NCBI GenBank assembly: GCA_025194985.1
Contig: JAOANE010000054.1
Span: forward strand, 1 to 64,000
Length of the DNA: 64,000 nt
Direction of reading: 5' to 3'
Source: Regnicoccus frigidus
GTDB lineage: Bacteria > Cyanobacteriota > Cyanobacteriia > PCC-6307 > Cyanobiaceae
Shown: piece after piece, positions 8,315 through 16,811 of the stretch
Numbering within the stretch: position 1 is the stretch's first letter
Layout: each line of letters opens with the position of its first letter
Translations under genes and position numbers: made by a program
Notes under the pieces: generated by a model
Databases searched by the model: none
Told to the model about the DNA's origin: nothing
The model's input: only the letters and a program-made list of their open reading frames with translations

Positions 8315-9231
8315 CGGCGCAGCTGCGCCGCGCCAGCAAAGCCCTGGCAGGTCCAGCCGAGATGTTTGCGGGCGATCAGCAGGCCCTTGTCGCCCCTGGC
8401 CTCCACCAGGGCCGTGAGCTGCTCGGCCGCCAGCTGCAGTCGCTGCGTGGCCGTGGGGATCGGCGGCACCGGCCGGCCGCGCAGGGCCGCATCGATCCGC
8501 CCCACCAGCCAGGGTGCACCGAGGCTGCCCCGGCCCACCATCACCCCATCGGCGCCGGTGATCGCCAGGCAGGCGAGCGCCCGCTCCGGACTGGTCACAT
8601 CGCCGTTGGCGATCACCGGAATGCGCAGGGCCCGCTTCACCGCGGCGATCGCGCCCCAGTCGGCCTCGCCGCTGAAGCCCTGCTCCCGGGTACGGCCGTG
8701 CAGGGTCAGGGCCTGGGCACCGGCGTTCTCCAGGGCCAGGGCAAAGCCGAGCGGATCGGCGCTGCTGCCGCACCAGCCCAGCCGCGTTTTGACCGTGACC
8801 GGAATCCGCACCGCCCCGCTCACCGCCGCCACGATCCTCTGGGCCAGCTCCGGATCGCGCAGCAGGCCGCTGCCGCCGCCCTTGCGGGCGATCTTGCGCA
8901 CCGGGCAGCCCATGTTGATGTCGATCAGGAAGGCACCGGCCGCCTCGGCCCGCCGCGCCGCTTCGGCCATCGCCGCCGGACGGTGATCAAAGAGTTGCAC
9001 CGCGATCGGGCCGGTTTCGCCAGCTAAGTCCTCGAATTTCTCGCCGCCATGGCCGCGCTCCAGGCTGGTGGCGTGAACCATCTCGGTGAACAGCAGGGCC
9101 TCCGGCGCCCAGCGGCGCACCAAGGCGCGGAAGATCCTGTCGCTCACACCCGCCAGCGGCGACTGAAACACGCGGCAATCGAGCTGGCGGGCCACGCCCC
9201 GGCCCGGCCAGCGCAGTGGAGGGGTCAGCAT
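8221..9231 (-). CDS. dus: tRNA-dihydrouridine synthase
   Basis: A 336-residue FMN-dependent enzyme reducing specific uridines in the tRNA D-loop. It shows the TIM-barrel start FQSPLAGVSDR, the active-site motif DINMGCPVRKIARKGGGSGLL with its catalytic Cys, the FMN-phosphate segment HGRTREQ.F, and IPVIANGDVTSP and GADGVMVGRGSLG. The length and motif spacing match DusB-like proteins. Its 3' end overlaps the DUF4079 gene by 94 bp on the other strand. The gene start is 23 bp from the divergent DUF1823 gene. Confidence 0.93.
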   Translation of the reverse strand: MLTPPLRWPGRGVARQLDCRVFQSPLAGVSDRIFRALVRRWAPEALLFTEMVHATSLERGHGGEKFEDLAGETGPIAVQLFDHRPAAMAEAARRAEAAGAFLIDINMGCPVRKIARKGGGSGLLRDPELAQRIVAAVSGAVRIPVTVKTRLGWCGSSADPLGFALALENAGAQALTLHGRTREQGFSGEADWGAIAAVKRALRIPVIANGDVTSPERALACLAITGADGVMVGRGSLGAPWLVGRIDAALRGRPVPPIPTATQRLQLAAEQLTALVEARGDKGLLIARKHLGWTCQGFAGAAQLRRQLMGAPNLAEALALLREAGLERDGAALSCP

Positions 9232-9254
9232 GGCTTCAGCAGCGGCAGGCCTCG

Positions 9255-9674
9255 ATGCAAACCGATCCCTTTCCGCTCAGCGCCGACCTGCTGCGGCGGA
9301 TCCTCGACGACGAGTTCAGCGATCGCTTCGTCTGCGAACTGGTCTGGCAACGGCTGGGCTACCGGCCCGAGTTGGCCGGCCAGCCCTGGAGTGCCGGTCC
9401 CCAGACACCACCGGAGTGGGCCGAGGCCTATCCGCTGGCCCCGGAGCTGATCGCCGAGCGTCCCGCCAGCGTCAGGCTTACCCGCTCGATCGCGGCGCCC
9501 TACAAGCAATTGCTCAAGGAGCAGCTGGGATTCGCTGGCTACCGGATCGGTGAGCTCCATCCCCGCCGCACCCGCCGGGCCACGGCGGTGAACTGGTTGC
9601 TGGCCTGGCTGGCTGGCTGCGGCGAGCCGCTGCCGCAGAACGGGGCGCTTCCGCAGCAGCCCGGCGCTCTGTAG
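9255..9674 (+). CDS. DUF1823 protein
   Basis: A 139-residue soluble protein matching DUF1823, found mainly in cyanobacteria and plants. Conserved family stretches are LVWQRLGYRPE, PPEWAEAYP, RPASVRLTRSI, KQLLKEQLGFAGYRIGEL and PRRTRRATAVNWLL. The function is not known. ATG at 9255 is chosen because it begins exactly where family similarity begins; upstream GTG codons add nothing. The gene lies 38 bp before der on the same strand. Confidence 0.85.
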   Translation: MQTDPFPLSADLLRRILDDEFSDRFVCELVWQRLGYRPELAGQPWSAGPQTPPEWAEAYPLAPELIAERPASVRLTRSIAAPYKQLLKEQLGFAGYRIGELHPRRTRRATAVNWLLAWLAGCGEPLPQNGALPQQPGAL

Positions 9675-9712
9675 TGTCAAGAGTAGCCACGGTTTGGTTG
9701 AGATAAGTATTT

Positions 9713-11197
9713 TTGGCGCTTCCAGTCGTCGCCATTATCGGCCGCCCCAATGTGGGCAAGTCCACCTTCGTCAACAGGCTCTGCCGCAGCCGCGAAGCCA
9801 TCGTTCATGACCAGCCCGGGGTCACCCGGGACCGCACCTACCAAGAAGGCTTCTGGGGAGATCGCACCTTCCGGGTGGTCGATACCGGCGGTCTGGTCTT
9901 TGACGACGACAGCGAATTTCTGCCGGAAATCCGCCAGCAAGCCAACCTGGCCATGGCCGAAGCGGCCGTCGCCGTGGTGGTGGTCGATGGTCAGCAGGGG
10001 CTCACTGCCGCCGATCAGTCCATCGCTGAATGGTTGCGCGGCCAGAAGGTGCCCGTGCTGCTGGCAGTCAACAAGTGCGAGTCGCCCGACCAGGGTCTGG
10101 CCATGGCCGCTGACTTCTGGGGGCTCGGCCTGGGCGAACCCCACCCCGTCTCGGCGATTCACGGGGCCGGCACCGGCGATCTGCTCGACAAGCTGATTGG
10201 CTTCCTGCCCCCCCACGACGAGCTCGAAGGCGAGGAGCCGATCCAATTGGCGATCATCGGCCGTCCGAATGTGGGCAAGTCGAGCTTGCTCAATGCGATC
10301 TGCGGCGAGCCCAGGGCGATCGTCAGCCCGATCCGTGGCACCACCCGCGACACGATCGACACGACGATCGAGCGCGAAGGCAAAACCTGGAAACTGCTTG
10401 ACACCGCCGGCATTCGCCGTCGCCGCAGTGTCAGCTACGGCCCCGAATACTTCGGCATCACCCGCAGCTTCAAGGCGGTGGAACGCAGCGATGTCTGTGT
10501 GCTGGTGATCGACGCCCTCGACGGCGTCACCGAGCAGGATCAGCGCGTCGCCGGGCGCATCGAGGAAGACGGCCGCGCCTGCGTGGTGGTGGTCAACAAG
10601 TGGGACGCCATCGAAAAAGACAGCCACACCATGCCGGCGATGGAGAAGGAGCTGCGCGCCAAGCTCTATTTCCTCGATTGGGCGCCGATGCTGTTCACCT
10701 CCGCCCTCAGCGGCCAGCGGGTGGAGAGCATCTTTGCCTTGGCCCTGCTGGCGGTGGAGCAGCACCGGCGTCGGGTCACCACCTCGGTGGTGAACGAAGT
10801 GCTGCAGGAGGCGCTGAGCTGGCGCTCGCCCCCCACCAGCCGCGGCGGGCGCCAGGGACGCCTCTACTACGGCACCCAGGTGGCCACCCGGCCCCCCAGC
10901 TTCACGCTGTTCGTGAATGATCCGAAGCTGTTCGGTGAAACCTACCGGCGTTATGTGGAACGCCAGATCCGCGAAGGCCTCGGCTTCGATGGCTCGCCGA
11001 TCAAGTTGTTCTGGCGTGGCAAGCAGGAACGGGATGCGGAGAAGGAGCTCAACCGCCAGCAGGCCCGTGCCACCGCCCACGCCGATTCCCGTTCCGATTC
11101 CCGTTCCGTGGCCCGCTCCAGGGGCGATTCCAAGACTGGTGCAACCGCTGAGCTGGATGATTTAACGGCCGACTCCGCCGACGCTCCGCTGTCTTGA
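9713..11197 (+). CDS. der: Ribosome biogenesis GTPase Der (EngA)
   Basis: An essential GTPase with two tandem G domains and a C-terminal KH-like domain, acting in 50S subunit assembly. The two P-loops are GRPNVGKSTFVNRL (residue 10) and GRPNVGKSSLLNAI (about residue 182). The corresponding DTGGLV/DTAGIR, NKCE and NKWD motifs are visible. The start is TTG at 9713, placing the first P-loop ten residues in, as usual for Der. The last 50 residues after the KH domain are low complexity (Asp/Ser/Arg-rich), with short repeats of SRSDSRS type. cbiQ follows after 41 bp. Confidence 0.97.
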   Translation: MALPVVAIIGRPNVGKSTFVNRLCRSREAIVHDQPGVTRDRTYQEGFWGDRTFRVVDTGGLVFDDDSEFLPEIRQQANLAMAEAAVAVVVVDGQQGLTAADQSIAEWLRGQKVPVLLAVNKCESPDQGLAMAADFWGLGLGEPHPVSAIHGAGTGDLLDKLIGFLPPHDELEGEEPIQLAIIGRPNVGKSSLLNAICGEPRAIVSPIRGTTRDTIDTTIEREGKTWKLLDTAGIRRRRSVSYGPEYFGITRSFKAVERSDVCVLVIDALDGVTEQDQRVAGRIEEDGRACVVVVNKWDAIEKDSHTMPAMEKELRAKLYFLDWAPMLFTSALSGQRVESIFALALLAVEQHRRRVTTSVVNEVLQEALSWRSPPTSRGGRQGRLYYGTQVATRPPSFTLFVNDPKLFGETYRRYVERQIREGLGFDGSPIKLFWRGKQERDAEKELNRQQARATAHADSRSDSRSVARSRGDSKTGATAELDDLTADSADAPLS

Positions 11198-11238
11198 TGG
11201 CTTTGGGTTGATGGCGCAGACGTGAGAGTTTTTCGCTG

Positions 11239-12171
11239 ATGGACTGGCTTCGGCAGCTTCCGATTGGCCAATTCGTCGATGGCTCATCGAGTTGGCTGCG
11301 CCGCCTCGATCCCCGCCTCAAGCTCGGCTGGACCCTGGCCTTCCTGGTCACGCCGATTCTGGCTGGACCCCTCTGGCGGATCGCCCTGGTGGGCTTGCTG
11401 CTGCTGATCACCGCGCTCAGCGGTCTGTCCTGGCGGCTGTGGCGCCGGAACCTTCCTGCTCTGCTCGCCCTCAGCCTGCTGGTGGGGCTGCTCTCTGCCC
11501 TGCTGCCCACCAGGGCGGTGCCAGCGGCACCGATCAGCCGATCGCCGCAGGAGCTGACGCTGGCCCCCAGTGCTGCCGGCCAGCCCGCAACCCAGCGCCT
11601 GGGAGAACCCTGGGAACTGCTGCGCTGGGGGCCCGTGCAACTCGGCCCGCTGCCGCTCGGGCCCTTGGTGGTCAACCGCCGCTCAGCCGAACTGGGCCTT
11701 AACAGCGCCACCCTGCTGTTCACCTTGATCCACAGCGCCAACCTGCTGCTGCTGAGCACCCCTCCCGAGGAACTGGTCTGGGCCCTGACCTGGGCGATCA
11801 GCCCCTTGCGCCTGCTGGGCCTGCCGGTGGATCGGCTTGGTTTCACCCTGCTGCTGGCGCTGCGCTTTCTGCCCCTGGTGCAGGAAGAATTCCAGAACCT
11901 GTTGCGCTCGCTGGCCACCCGGGCCGTGAACCTGCGCAGCCTCGGCCTGAAGGGGGCGCTTGGAATCGTTCTGGCGGTGGGAGAACGCTTGTTGGCCAAC
12001 CTGTTGCTGCGGGCCGAGCAGGGCGCCGAAGCCCTGATGGCCAGGGGCGGCCAGTGGTTGCCACCCCGGCAACTGCGGCTGGTGGTCCGGGCGGCTCACC
12101 CACTCAATTGGATCGCCGCAACCGCCCTGATCGCCTTGCTCGGACTGCGCTGGCAGTACGGTGCGCTGTGA
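11239..12171 (+). CDS. CbiQ/EcfT-family transmembrane transporter component
   Basis: A 310-residue membrane protein of the energy-coupling factor transporter T-component family. It begins with the typical WLRRLDPRLKLGWTLAFL. It carries the two coupling-helix motifs with Ala-Arg-Gly-like signature near the C-terminus (LATRAVN and ALMARGGQW). Five to six hydrophobic segments are present. In such importers it links ATPases to substrate-specific S-components for vitamins or metals. No S-component or ATPase is adjacent, so the substrate is unknown. It lies between der and pipX on the same strand, a linkage that recurs in picocyanobacteria as far as I recall. Confidence 0.85.
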   Translation: MDWLRQLPIGQFVDGSSSWLRRLDPRLKLGWTLAFLVTPILAGPLWRIALVGLLLLITALSGLSWRLWRRNLPALLALSLLVGLLSALLPTRAVPAAPISRSPQELTLAPSAAGQPATQRLGEPWELLRWGPVQLGPLPLGPLVVNRRSAELGLNSATLLFTLIHSANLLLLSTPPEELVWALTWAISPLRLLGLPVDRLGFTLLLALRFLPLVQEEFQNLLRSLATRAVNLRSLGLKGALGIVLAVGERLLANLLLRAEQGAEALMARGGQWLPPRQLRLVVRAAHPLNWIAATALIALLGLRWQYGAL

Positions 12172-12193
12172 TTGGTAGCCGCTAGAACCATCA

Positions 12194-12472
12194 GTGAGCG
12201 CAGACGCGAGTACGGAGCGGTATCTGAATCACCCCACCTTCGGTCTGCTCTATCGGGTGTCCCCGGCCGGAGAAGGGCGTGACCTGTTCGCCACCCTCTA
12301 CGCCCAGAGGATGTTTTTTCTGGTCACCCTGCAGTCGCGCAGTGCCCAGTTCGAGGTGATTCCCTTGATGGATGCCCGTCACTACGCCGAGCAGAACCTG
12401 GCGCGGGCCCGCCGCGATGGCAGCGCCCACCTCCCCCGCTGGCGCCAGCTGTTCGACCAGACCTTCATCTAG
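12194..12472 (+). CDS. pipX: PipX, PII-interacting coactivator of NtcA
   Basis: A 92-residue protein matching PipX, which has a Tudor-like domain followed by two helices. Diagnostic segments are YLNHPTFGLLYRV, LFATLYAQRMFFLVT and the C-terminal helices (MDARHYAEQNLARAR). PipX binds PII (GlnB) when 2-oxoglutarate is low and binds NtcA when nitrogen is limiting, so it links nitrogen status to transcription. GTG at 12194 is the start. The gene is followed after 2 bp by pipY, the known cyanobacterial operon partner. Confidence 0.96.
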   Translation: MSADASTERYLNHPTFGLLYRVSPAGEGRDLFATLYAQRMFFLVTLQSRSAQFEVIPLMDARHYAEQNLARARRDGSAHLPRWRQLFDQTFI

Positions 12473-12474
12473 GC

Positions 12475-13128
12475 GTGGATGCCGCTGAGGGCCTCGAGCA
12501 GCGCTTCCAGCGCCTGACCGCTGCGTTGCCGCCGGGCAGTCGGCTGCTGGCGGTGAGCAAGGGGCAGCCGGCCGAGCGGATCCGCCGTCTGGTGGGGTGC
12601 GGCCAGCGCTCCTTTGGCGAGAGCCGCCTGCAGGAGGCCGTGGCGAAGCAGCTCGAACTGGCCGATCTCGAACCGCTCGACTGGCATTTCATCGGTCGCC
12701 TTCAGGCCAACAAGGCCAGGGCGGTGCTGCGTCATTTCGGCACGATCCATTCCGTCGACAGCGCCGCCCTGGCCGAGCGCCTGCAGCGCATCGCCAGCGA
12801 GGAGGGCCTCAGCCCCAGGCTGTTTCTTCAGGTGAAGTTGCGGCCTGACCCCGGTAAGACCGGCTTTGAGGCGGCCGAACTCGAGCGGCTCTGGCCTGAA
12901 CTCCGGGCCCTCGATCCGCTGCGGCTGGTGGGATTGATGACGATTGCGCCGATGGGGCTGGAGCCGGCTGAGCGCCTGGCGCTGTTCCGCGACTGCGCGG
13001 CCCTGGCGGCACGCCTGGGACTGCCGGAGCTCTCGATGGGCATGAGCGGTGACTGGCCTGAAGCGGTGGCGGCCGGAAGCCACTGGTTGCGGATCGGCTC
13101 GGCACTGTTCGGTCCACGCCCGATCTGA
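12475..13128 (+). CDS. pipY: PipY, YggS-family PLP-binding protein
   Basis: A 217-residue member of the PLP homeostasis protein family (YggS/PLPBP). It shows LLAVSKGQPAERIR with the PLP-binding Lys (about residue 28), CGQRSFGESRLQEA, DWHFIGRLQANKAR, LMTIAPMG, and the C-terminal LSMGMSGDWPEAV and LRIGSALFG phosphate-binding segments. It has no known catalytic activity but buffers PLP. In cyanobacteria it is functionally linked to PipX. GTG at 12475 lies 2 bp after the pipX stop, so the two are translationally coupled. Confidence 0.96.
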   Translation: MDAAEGLEQRFQRLTAALPPGSRLLAVSKGQPAERIRRLVGCGQRSFGESRLQEAVAKQLELADLEPLDWHFIGRLQANKARAVLRHFGTIHSVDSAALAERLQRIASEEGLSPRLFLQVKLRPDPGKTGFEAAELERLWPELRALDPLRLVGLMTIAPMGLEPAERLALFRDCAALAARLGLPELSMGMSGDWPEAVAAGSHWLRIGSALFGPRPI

Positions 13129-13256
13129 GCGGCCAGATCTGAGCGGTCCGATCCAGGCCAATCGCTGTTTCGGAACGGGATTGTTCGATGTGTGACCAGT
13201 TGCCACCGCTGGCGTGGGACGCTATTGAGGTACAGACCAACACGAAGGAAATCAAG

Positions 13257-13844
13257 GTGTCGTTGTTCTCACGCCTGCGTGCGGTTGTCTCGGGTGACGA
13301 CTTTCTCGATGGCGACTACGACGACGAACTCGACTACGACGCCGGTGAGGCCACAGCCACCGCCAGCACCCCCCGCGGCAGCGCCGCTGGCCAGAGCAGC
13401 AGCGGCAGCGCCCTGAGCCTCAGCTCAGATTTTTCGATGGACGATCCATTCGCCGGTGGCAAGGTGATCGGCATGCCCGGTCTCTCGCCGACGGCCGCGG
13501 AAGTCACCCTGATGGAGCCCCGCAGCTTCGATGAGATGCCGCGGGCGATTCAGGCCCTGCGTGACCGCAAGACCGTGATCATCAACCTCACGATGATGGA
13601 GCCCGATCAGGCCCAGCGCGCCGTCGATTTCGTGGCTGGCGGCACCTACGCCATCGATGGCCACCAGGAACGGGTCGGCGAAAGTATTTTCCTGTTTGCC
13701 CCCAGCTGTGTCACCGTCACCACGGCCTCCGGCGAAGAGCCCTCATCGCCCACCATCGTGACCTCCAAGGATCTCGGCGCCGATTCGGTGGCCGCCCCCA
13801 GCCCTGCCTGGGGCCGAACCGATCTCGGTGCCGGCCTGGGCTGA
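13257..13844 (+). CDS. sepF: Cell division protein SepF
   Basis: A 195-residue FtsZ-anchoring protein. It has the N-terminal membrane-targeting helix (SLFSRLRAVVSGDD), an acidic and Ser/Ala-rich linker, and the C-terminal SepF domain (EVTLMEPRSFDEMPRAI, RKTVIINLTMMEPDQAQRAVDFVAG, GESIFLFAPSCV). SepF tethers FtsZ to the membrane in cyanobacteria, which lack FtsA. GTG at 13257 is chosen: AAGGAA at 13245-13250 is a good ribosome binding site with 6-nt spacing, and the amphipathic helix starts right there. Longer in-frame starts upstream have no such site. The stop overlaps the start of proC. Confidence 0.93.
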   Translation: MSLFSRLRAVVSGDDFLDGDYDDELDYDAGEATATASTPRGSAAGQSSSGSALSLSSDFSMDDPFAGGKVIGMPGLSPTAAEVTLMEPRSFDEMPRAIQALRDRKTVIINLTMMEPDQAQRAVDFVAGGTYAIDGHQERVGESIFLFAPSCVTVTTASGEEPSSPTIVTSKDLGADSVAAPSPAWGRTDLGAGLG

Positions 13845-14670
13845 TCCCGGTGTGATCCGTCCTGATGTGACTGGTCTGGGTGTGATTGGTCTGGGCCGCA
13901 TGGCCCGGGCGCTGCTGGTTCCGCTGCTTGAGCAGGGCGCCGTGGCTGCGGGGCGGGTCCAGGCCGTGGTGGCCAGCGAGGCCAGTGCCGGGCGCCTGCG
14001 GGCGGAGCTGGGGGTGGCTGTCGGCACCGATCCAGCCACTGCCTGGGCAGAAGCGGTGGTGCTGCTGGCTGTCAAACCCCAGCAATTACGGCGGGTTGCC
14101 GCCGCTGCCCCGTCTTTCGCGGCGGGTCAAGCCCCGCTGCTGATTTCGGTTCTCGCCGGGGTGACCCTGCGGCAGCTGGAGCAGGCCTTTCCCCACTGCC
14201 AGGTGGTTCGGGCCGTGCCCAACACGCCCTGCCTGGTGCGCGCCGGCATTACCGGCCTGGCCTGGGGTGCGGCGGTGCAGACGGAGCAGTGTGATCAGGT
14301 GCGGTCTTGGTTTGCGTCGGTCGGCCAGGTGTTCGAGCTGCCGGAGAGCCAGCTCGATGGCTTCCTCGCCCTGGCCTCCTCCGGGCCGGCGCTGGCGGCG
14401 GTGGTGATCGAAGCGCTGGCGGATGGCGGCGTGGCCGCCGGCCTGCCGCGCGCCCTGTCTTTGCAGCTCGCCGGCGGGATGATGGCCGGCTCGGTGCAGC
14501 TGCTGCAACAGCAGCAGCTGCACCCCGGCCAGCTCAAGGACATGGTGGCCAGCCCAGCTGGCACCACGATCGCGGCCCTCAGGCGCCTGGAGCAGGGCGG
14601 TGTGCGTTCCGCCTTGATCGAGGCGGTGCTGGCGGCCGCCGAACGCAGCCGGGCCCTGGCCGAAGGCTGA
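13828..14670 (+). CDS. proC: Pyrroline-5-carboxylate reductase
   Basis: A 280-residue NAD(P)H-dependent enzyme for the last step of proline synthesis. It shows the Rossmann motif LGVIGLGRMARAL, LAVKPQQLR, LISVLAGVTL, RAVPNTPCLVRAGITGL, and the C-terminal signature region with GMMAGS and PAGTTIAALRRLEQGG. The start is a GTG at 13828 inside the end of sepF, or GTG codons at 13852 or 13867 which still precede the Rossmann motif. sepF-proC adjacency is common in cyanobacteria and other bacteria. Confidence 0.95.
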   Translation: MPAWADPGVIRPDVTGLGVIGLGRMARALLVPLLEQGAVAAGRVQAVVASEASAGRLRAELGVAVGTDPATAWAEAVVLLAVKPQQLRRVAAAAPSFAAGQAPLLISVLAGVTLRQLEQAFPHCQVVRAVPNTPCLVRAGITGLAWGAAVQTEQCDQVRSWFASVGQVFELPESQLDGFLALASSGPALAAVVIEALADGGVAAGLPRALSLQLAGGMMAGSVQLLQQQQLHPGQLKDMVASPAGTTIAALRRLEQGGVRSALIEAVLAAAERSRALAEG

Positions 14671-14684
14671 GTTGTCTGGCTGGA

Positions 14685-15332
14685 TCAGTTGGCGCCGGAT
14701 TTGCTGCCCAGCTTCGGTTCGGTGCCGGCGATCAGGCGCCCGAGGTTGGCGCGGTGTCGCCACACCACCAACACGGTGGTGAGCACGGCCAGGGCCAGAT
14801 AGGCCGGCCGCAGGCCGGTTCCGGCGGTCATGAAGCTGCCCTGCATCAACAGCGGCAGGCTCAGGGCGGCCACCACGCTCGAGAGCGAGACGATCCGGCT
14901 GACCGTCAGGGTGGCCAGAAACAGGCCGAAGCAGGCCAGACCCACGGCCGGCACCAGGCCGAGCAGCATGCCCAGGCCGGTGGCCACGGCCTTGCCGCCC
15001 TTGCACCCCAGCCAGATCGGCCAGATGTGGCCGGCCAGGGCGGCCAGGCCAGCGGCGACCACCCACCAGTCGCTGCTGTCGCTGATCAGGAGCGGCTGGA
15101 GCAGGGCCTTGGCGAGCAACACCGCGGCGCTGCCCTTGAGCACATCGAGCAGGAACACCACCAGGGCCGGGCCCTTGCCCATCTGCCGCAGCACGTTGGT
15201 GGCGCCTGTGGAGCCCGAACCCAGTTCGCGCAGGTCGATTCCCCCCCACCAGCGGCCCGCCAGCCAGCCGAATGGGATCGAGCCGAGTAGGTATCCCGTC
15301 AGCATCACCACAAGGGGCAGAAGCGCGTTCAT
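14685..15332 (-). CDS. plsY: Glycerol-3-phosphate acyltransferase PlsY
   Basis: A 215-residue polytopic membrane acyltransferase. It uses acyl-phosphate to acylate glycerol-3-phosphate, the first step of glycerolipid synthesis. Family motifs are LLGSIPFGWL, LRELGSGSTGATNVLR, LDVLKGSAAV, LAGHIWPIWLGCKGGKAVATGLG and the C-terminal WRHRANLGRLIAGTEPK. ATG at 15332 is the start; the longer open frame upstream is low-complexity Ser/Pro/Arg. It is the last gene of a minus-strand run with DUF3086, DUF3119 and an MlaE-type permease, which fits a lipid theme. Confidence 0.95.
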   Translation of the reverse strand: MNALLPLVVMLTGYLLGSIPFGWLAGRWWGGIDLRELGSGSTGATNVLRQMGKGPALVVFLLDVLKGSAAVLLAKALLQPLLISDSSDWWVVAAGLAALAGHIWPIWLGCKGGKAVATGLGMLLGLVPAVGLACFGLFLATLTVSRIVSLSSVVAALSLPLLMQGSFMTAGTGLRPAYLALAVLTTVLVVWRHRANLGRLIAGTEPKLGSKSGAN

Positions 15333-15372
15333 GGGCGGGTCCGGGGTTGCGGGCGGGCTGGTGGCGCGGGTC

Positions 15373-16314
15373 TCAGAGCTGGTCCTCCTCGAGGGCCAAT
15401 TCGTTGGCGGTGGCGGCGAAAGCGAGCCAGAGCGGGAACTGCAGGATCGGGATGTCGACCACCTGCTCGGAGGCATCGATCACGATGAACGGCAACTCCC
15501 CCCGTTCTTCGAGCCGATCAGCCCGCTCGATCAGGGCATCGGGCCGCTCGAACAGCACGATGCCGCTGTTGGGGCCGAAGTCTTCCCGACCCAGGCCCAG
15601 GCAGTCCTGCAGGCCGCGGCGCCACTCACCGAGGCGTTCGGGCTGGCCGGCCAGTACCAGGGTCTGAAAACGCTCCCCGTAGAGCTCGCCGAGGATGGCA
15701 ACGGCGGCCGCCACCACCAGGGCGTTGCGGTTGCGGCTGCCGCTGCTGGCCTGGGCGCCGCGGCCGCCCTGCTGCAGGAACCAGTCTTCAAGCAGGGCCG
15801 TGGCGGAGGGCTCGATGCTGCGGCGCAGCTTCCAGGGATCGGCGTAGAAGTCTGGTTGGCCTTGAAAGCGCCGCAGCTGGTCGCTGATCAGGGCCTCGTC
15901 CTGGCTGAACAGACCCACCCCAGGGCTCACCGCCGCAGCGGCTTCGGGCGCTGCCGCCGGTGCGGCCATTTGATCGAGGGGAGAGGGTTGCAGCTGCAGC
16001 GGCGGCACCGCCAGATCAATCTGCTCTGCCTGGCTGGCCAGATCCTGCAGGGCAACCACCAGATAGTCCTGAAAGCCCTTCAGGCGCCTGGCAATGGCAT
16101 CGGACTGTCCAGCGACCGTGCCCAGCAGGTCCTTGGCCAGCAGATCGCGGCGGGCCTCAAGCCCTTCGATCTCCGCCAGCAGCGCCTGGCGTCGCCCGCT
16201 CAGCTCGGTCAGGGCCAGGTCCTGCCAGGGGGAGCCGGATTGAGCCGGCGCTTCGCTGAGCGCTTCGTTCGGCACTTCGGCTGCCGGATCAGGGGAGGTG
16301 GACGGATCGGTCAT
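15373..16314 (-). CDS. DUF3086 protein
   Basis: A 313-residue soluble protein matching the cyanobacterial DUF3086 family. It has an N-terminal Pro/Ala/Ser-rich tail, a likely coiled coil around LSGRRQALLAEIEGLEARRDLLAKDL (residues 38-64), and a C-terminal alpha/beta domain. That domain includes FSQDEALISDQLRRFQGQPDFYADPW and ENGELPFIVIDASE-like segments. The function is unknown. It overlaps the upstream DUF3119 gene by 4 bp, so the pair is translationally coupled. The link to plsY and an MlaE-type permease suggests an envelope role, which is inference. Confidence 0.82.
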   Translation of the reverse strand: MTDPSTSPDPAAEVPNEALSEAPAQSGSPWQDLALTELSGRRQALLAEIEGLEARRDLLAKDLLGTVAGQSDAIARRLKGFQDYLVVALQDLASQAEQIDLAVPPLQLQPSPLDQMAAPAAAPEAAAAVSPGVGLFSQDEALISDQLRRFQGQPDFYADPWKLRRSIEPSATALLEDWFLQQGGRGAQASSGSRNRNALVVAAAVAILGELYGERFQTLVLAGQPERLGEWRRGLQDCLGLGREDFGPNSGIVLFERPDALIERADRLEERGELPFIVIDASEQVVDIPILQFPLWLAFAATANELALEEDQL

Positions 16315-16772
16315 TTCGGGGCGCTGATGTGCAGGTTGAGCTGCTCGCGCAGGGCGGTGGCATCAAACAACACCGGCAGCAGGTGGATGCTGCGCTGTTC
16401 ACGGAAATAAAACAGCACCGGTAGCGGCGACCACCACACGGCCCAGCCCAGCCATTCGTCGTAGGGGAAGCGGCGCAACAGGGTCTGACGCCGCCAGACC
16501 AGCAGGGCATCGGGGCTGAACTGCAGCCGCAGCAGGGCGGTCTGCAGCAGCAGCAGCAGGCCGAACAGCACGAGCGCACCGGCCAACCAGAGCGCCCCGC
16601 TCCAGCGCGGCAGCAACAGCAGGCTGGCCAGGCCGAGCAGCACCAACCCCAGCGGAACCCAGGGACGGGGCGTGAGGATCACCCCTGGGGTGTCAGCGGG
16701 CGTGGGGCTGGGGGCCGAGCTGTCGGTGGAACTGTCGGCCGAGCTGTCGCTGGAGCTGGAGGGAGTGGTCAT
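16311..16772 (-). CDS. DUF3119 membrane protein
   Basis: A 153-residue protein matching cyanobacterial DUF3119. A Ser/Asp/Thr-rich N-terminal tail is followed by two hydrophobic segments (about residues 40-58 and 62-82). A PH-like cytoplasmic part follows, with LQFSPDALLVWRRQTLLRRFPYDEWLGWAVWW. The function is unknown. It lies 39 bp after the MlaE-type permease and overlaps DUF3086 by 4 bp. Confidence 0.8.
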   Translation of the reverse strand: MTTPSSSSDSSADSSTDSSAPSPTPADTPGVILTPRPWVPLGLVLLGLASLLLLPRWSGALWLAGALVLFGLLLLLQTALLRLQFSPDALLVWRRQTLLRRFPYDEWLGWAVWWSPLPVLFYFREQRSIHLLPVLFDATALREQLNLHISAPK

Positions 16773-16811
16773 GGCCTGGAATCATGGCCTCCATGCTGGG
16801 CTACCGGCCGC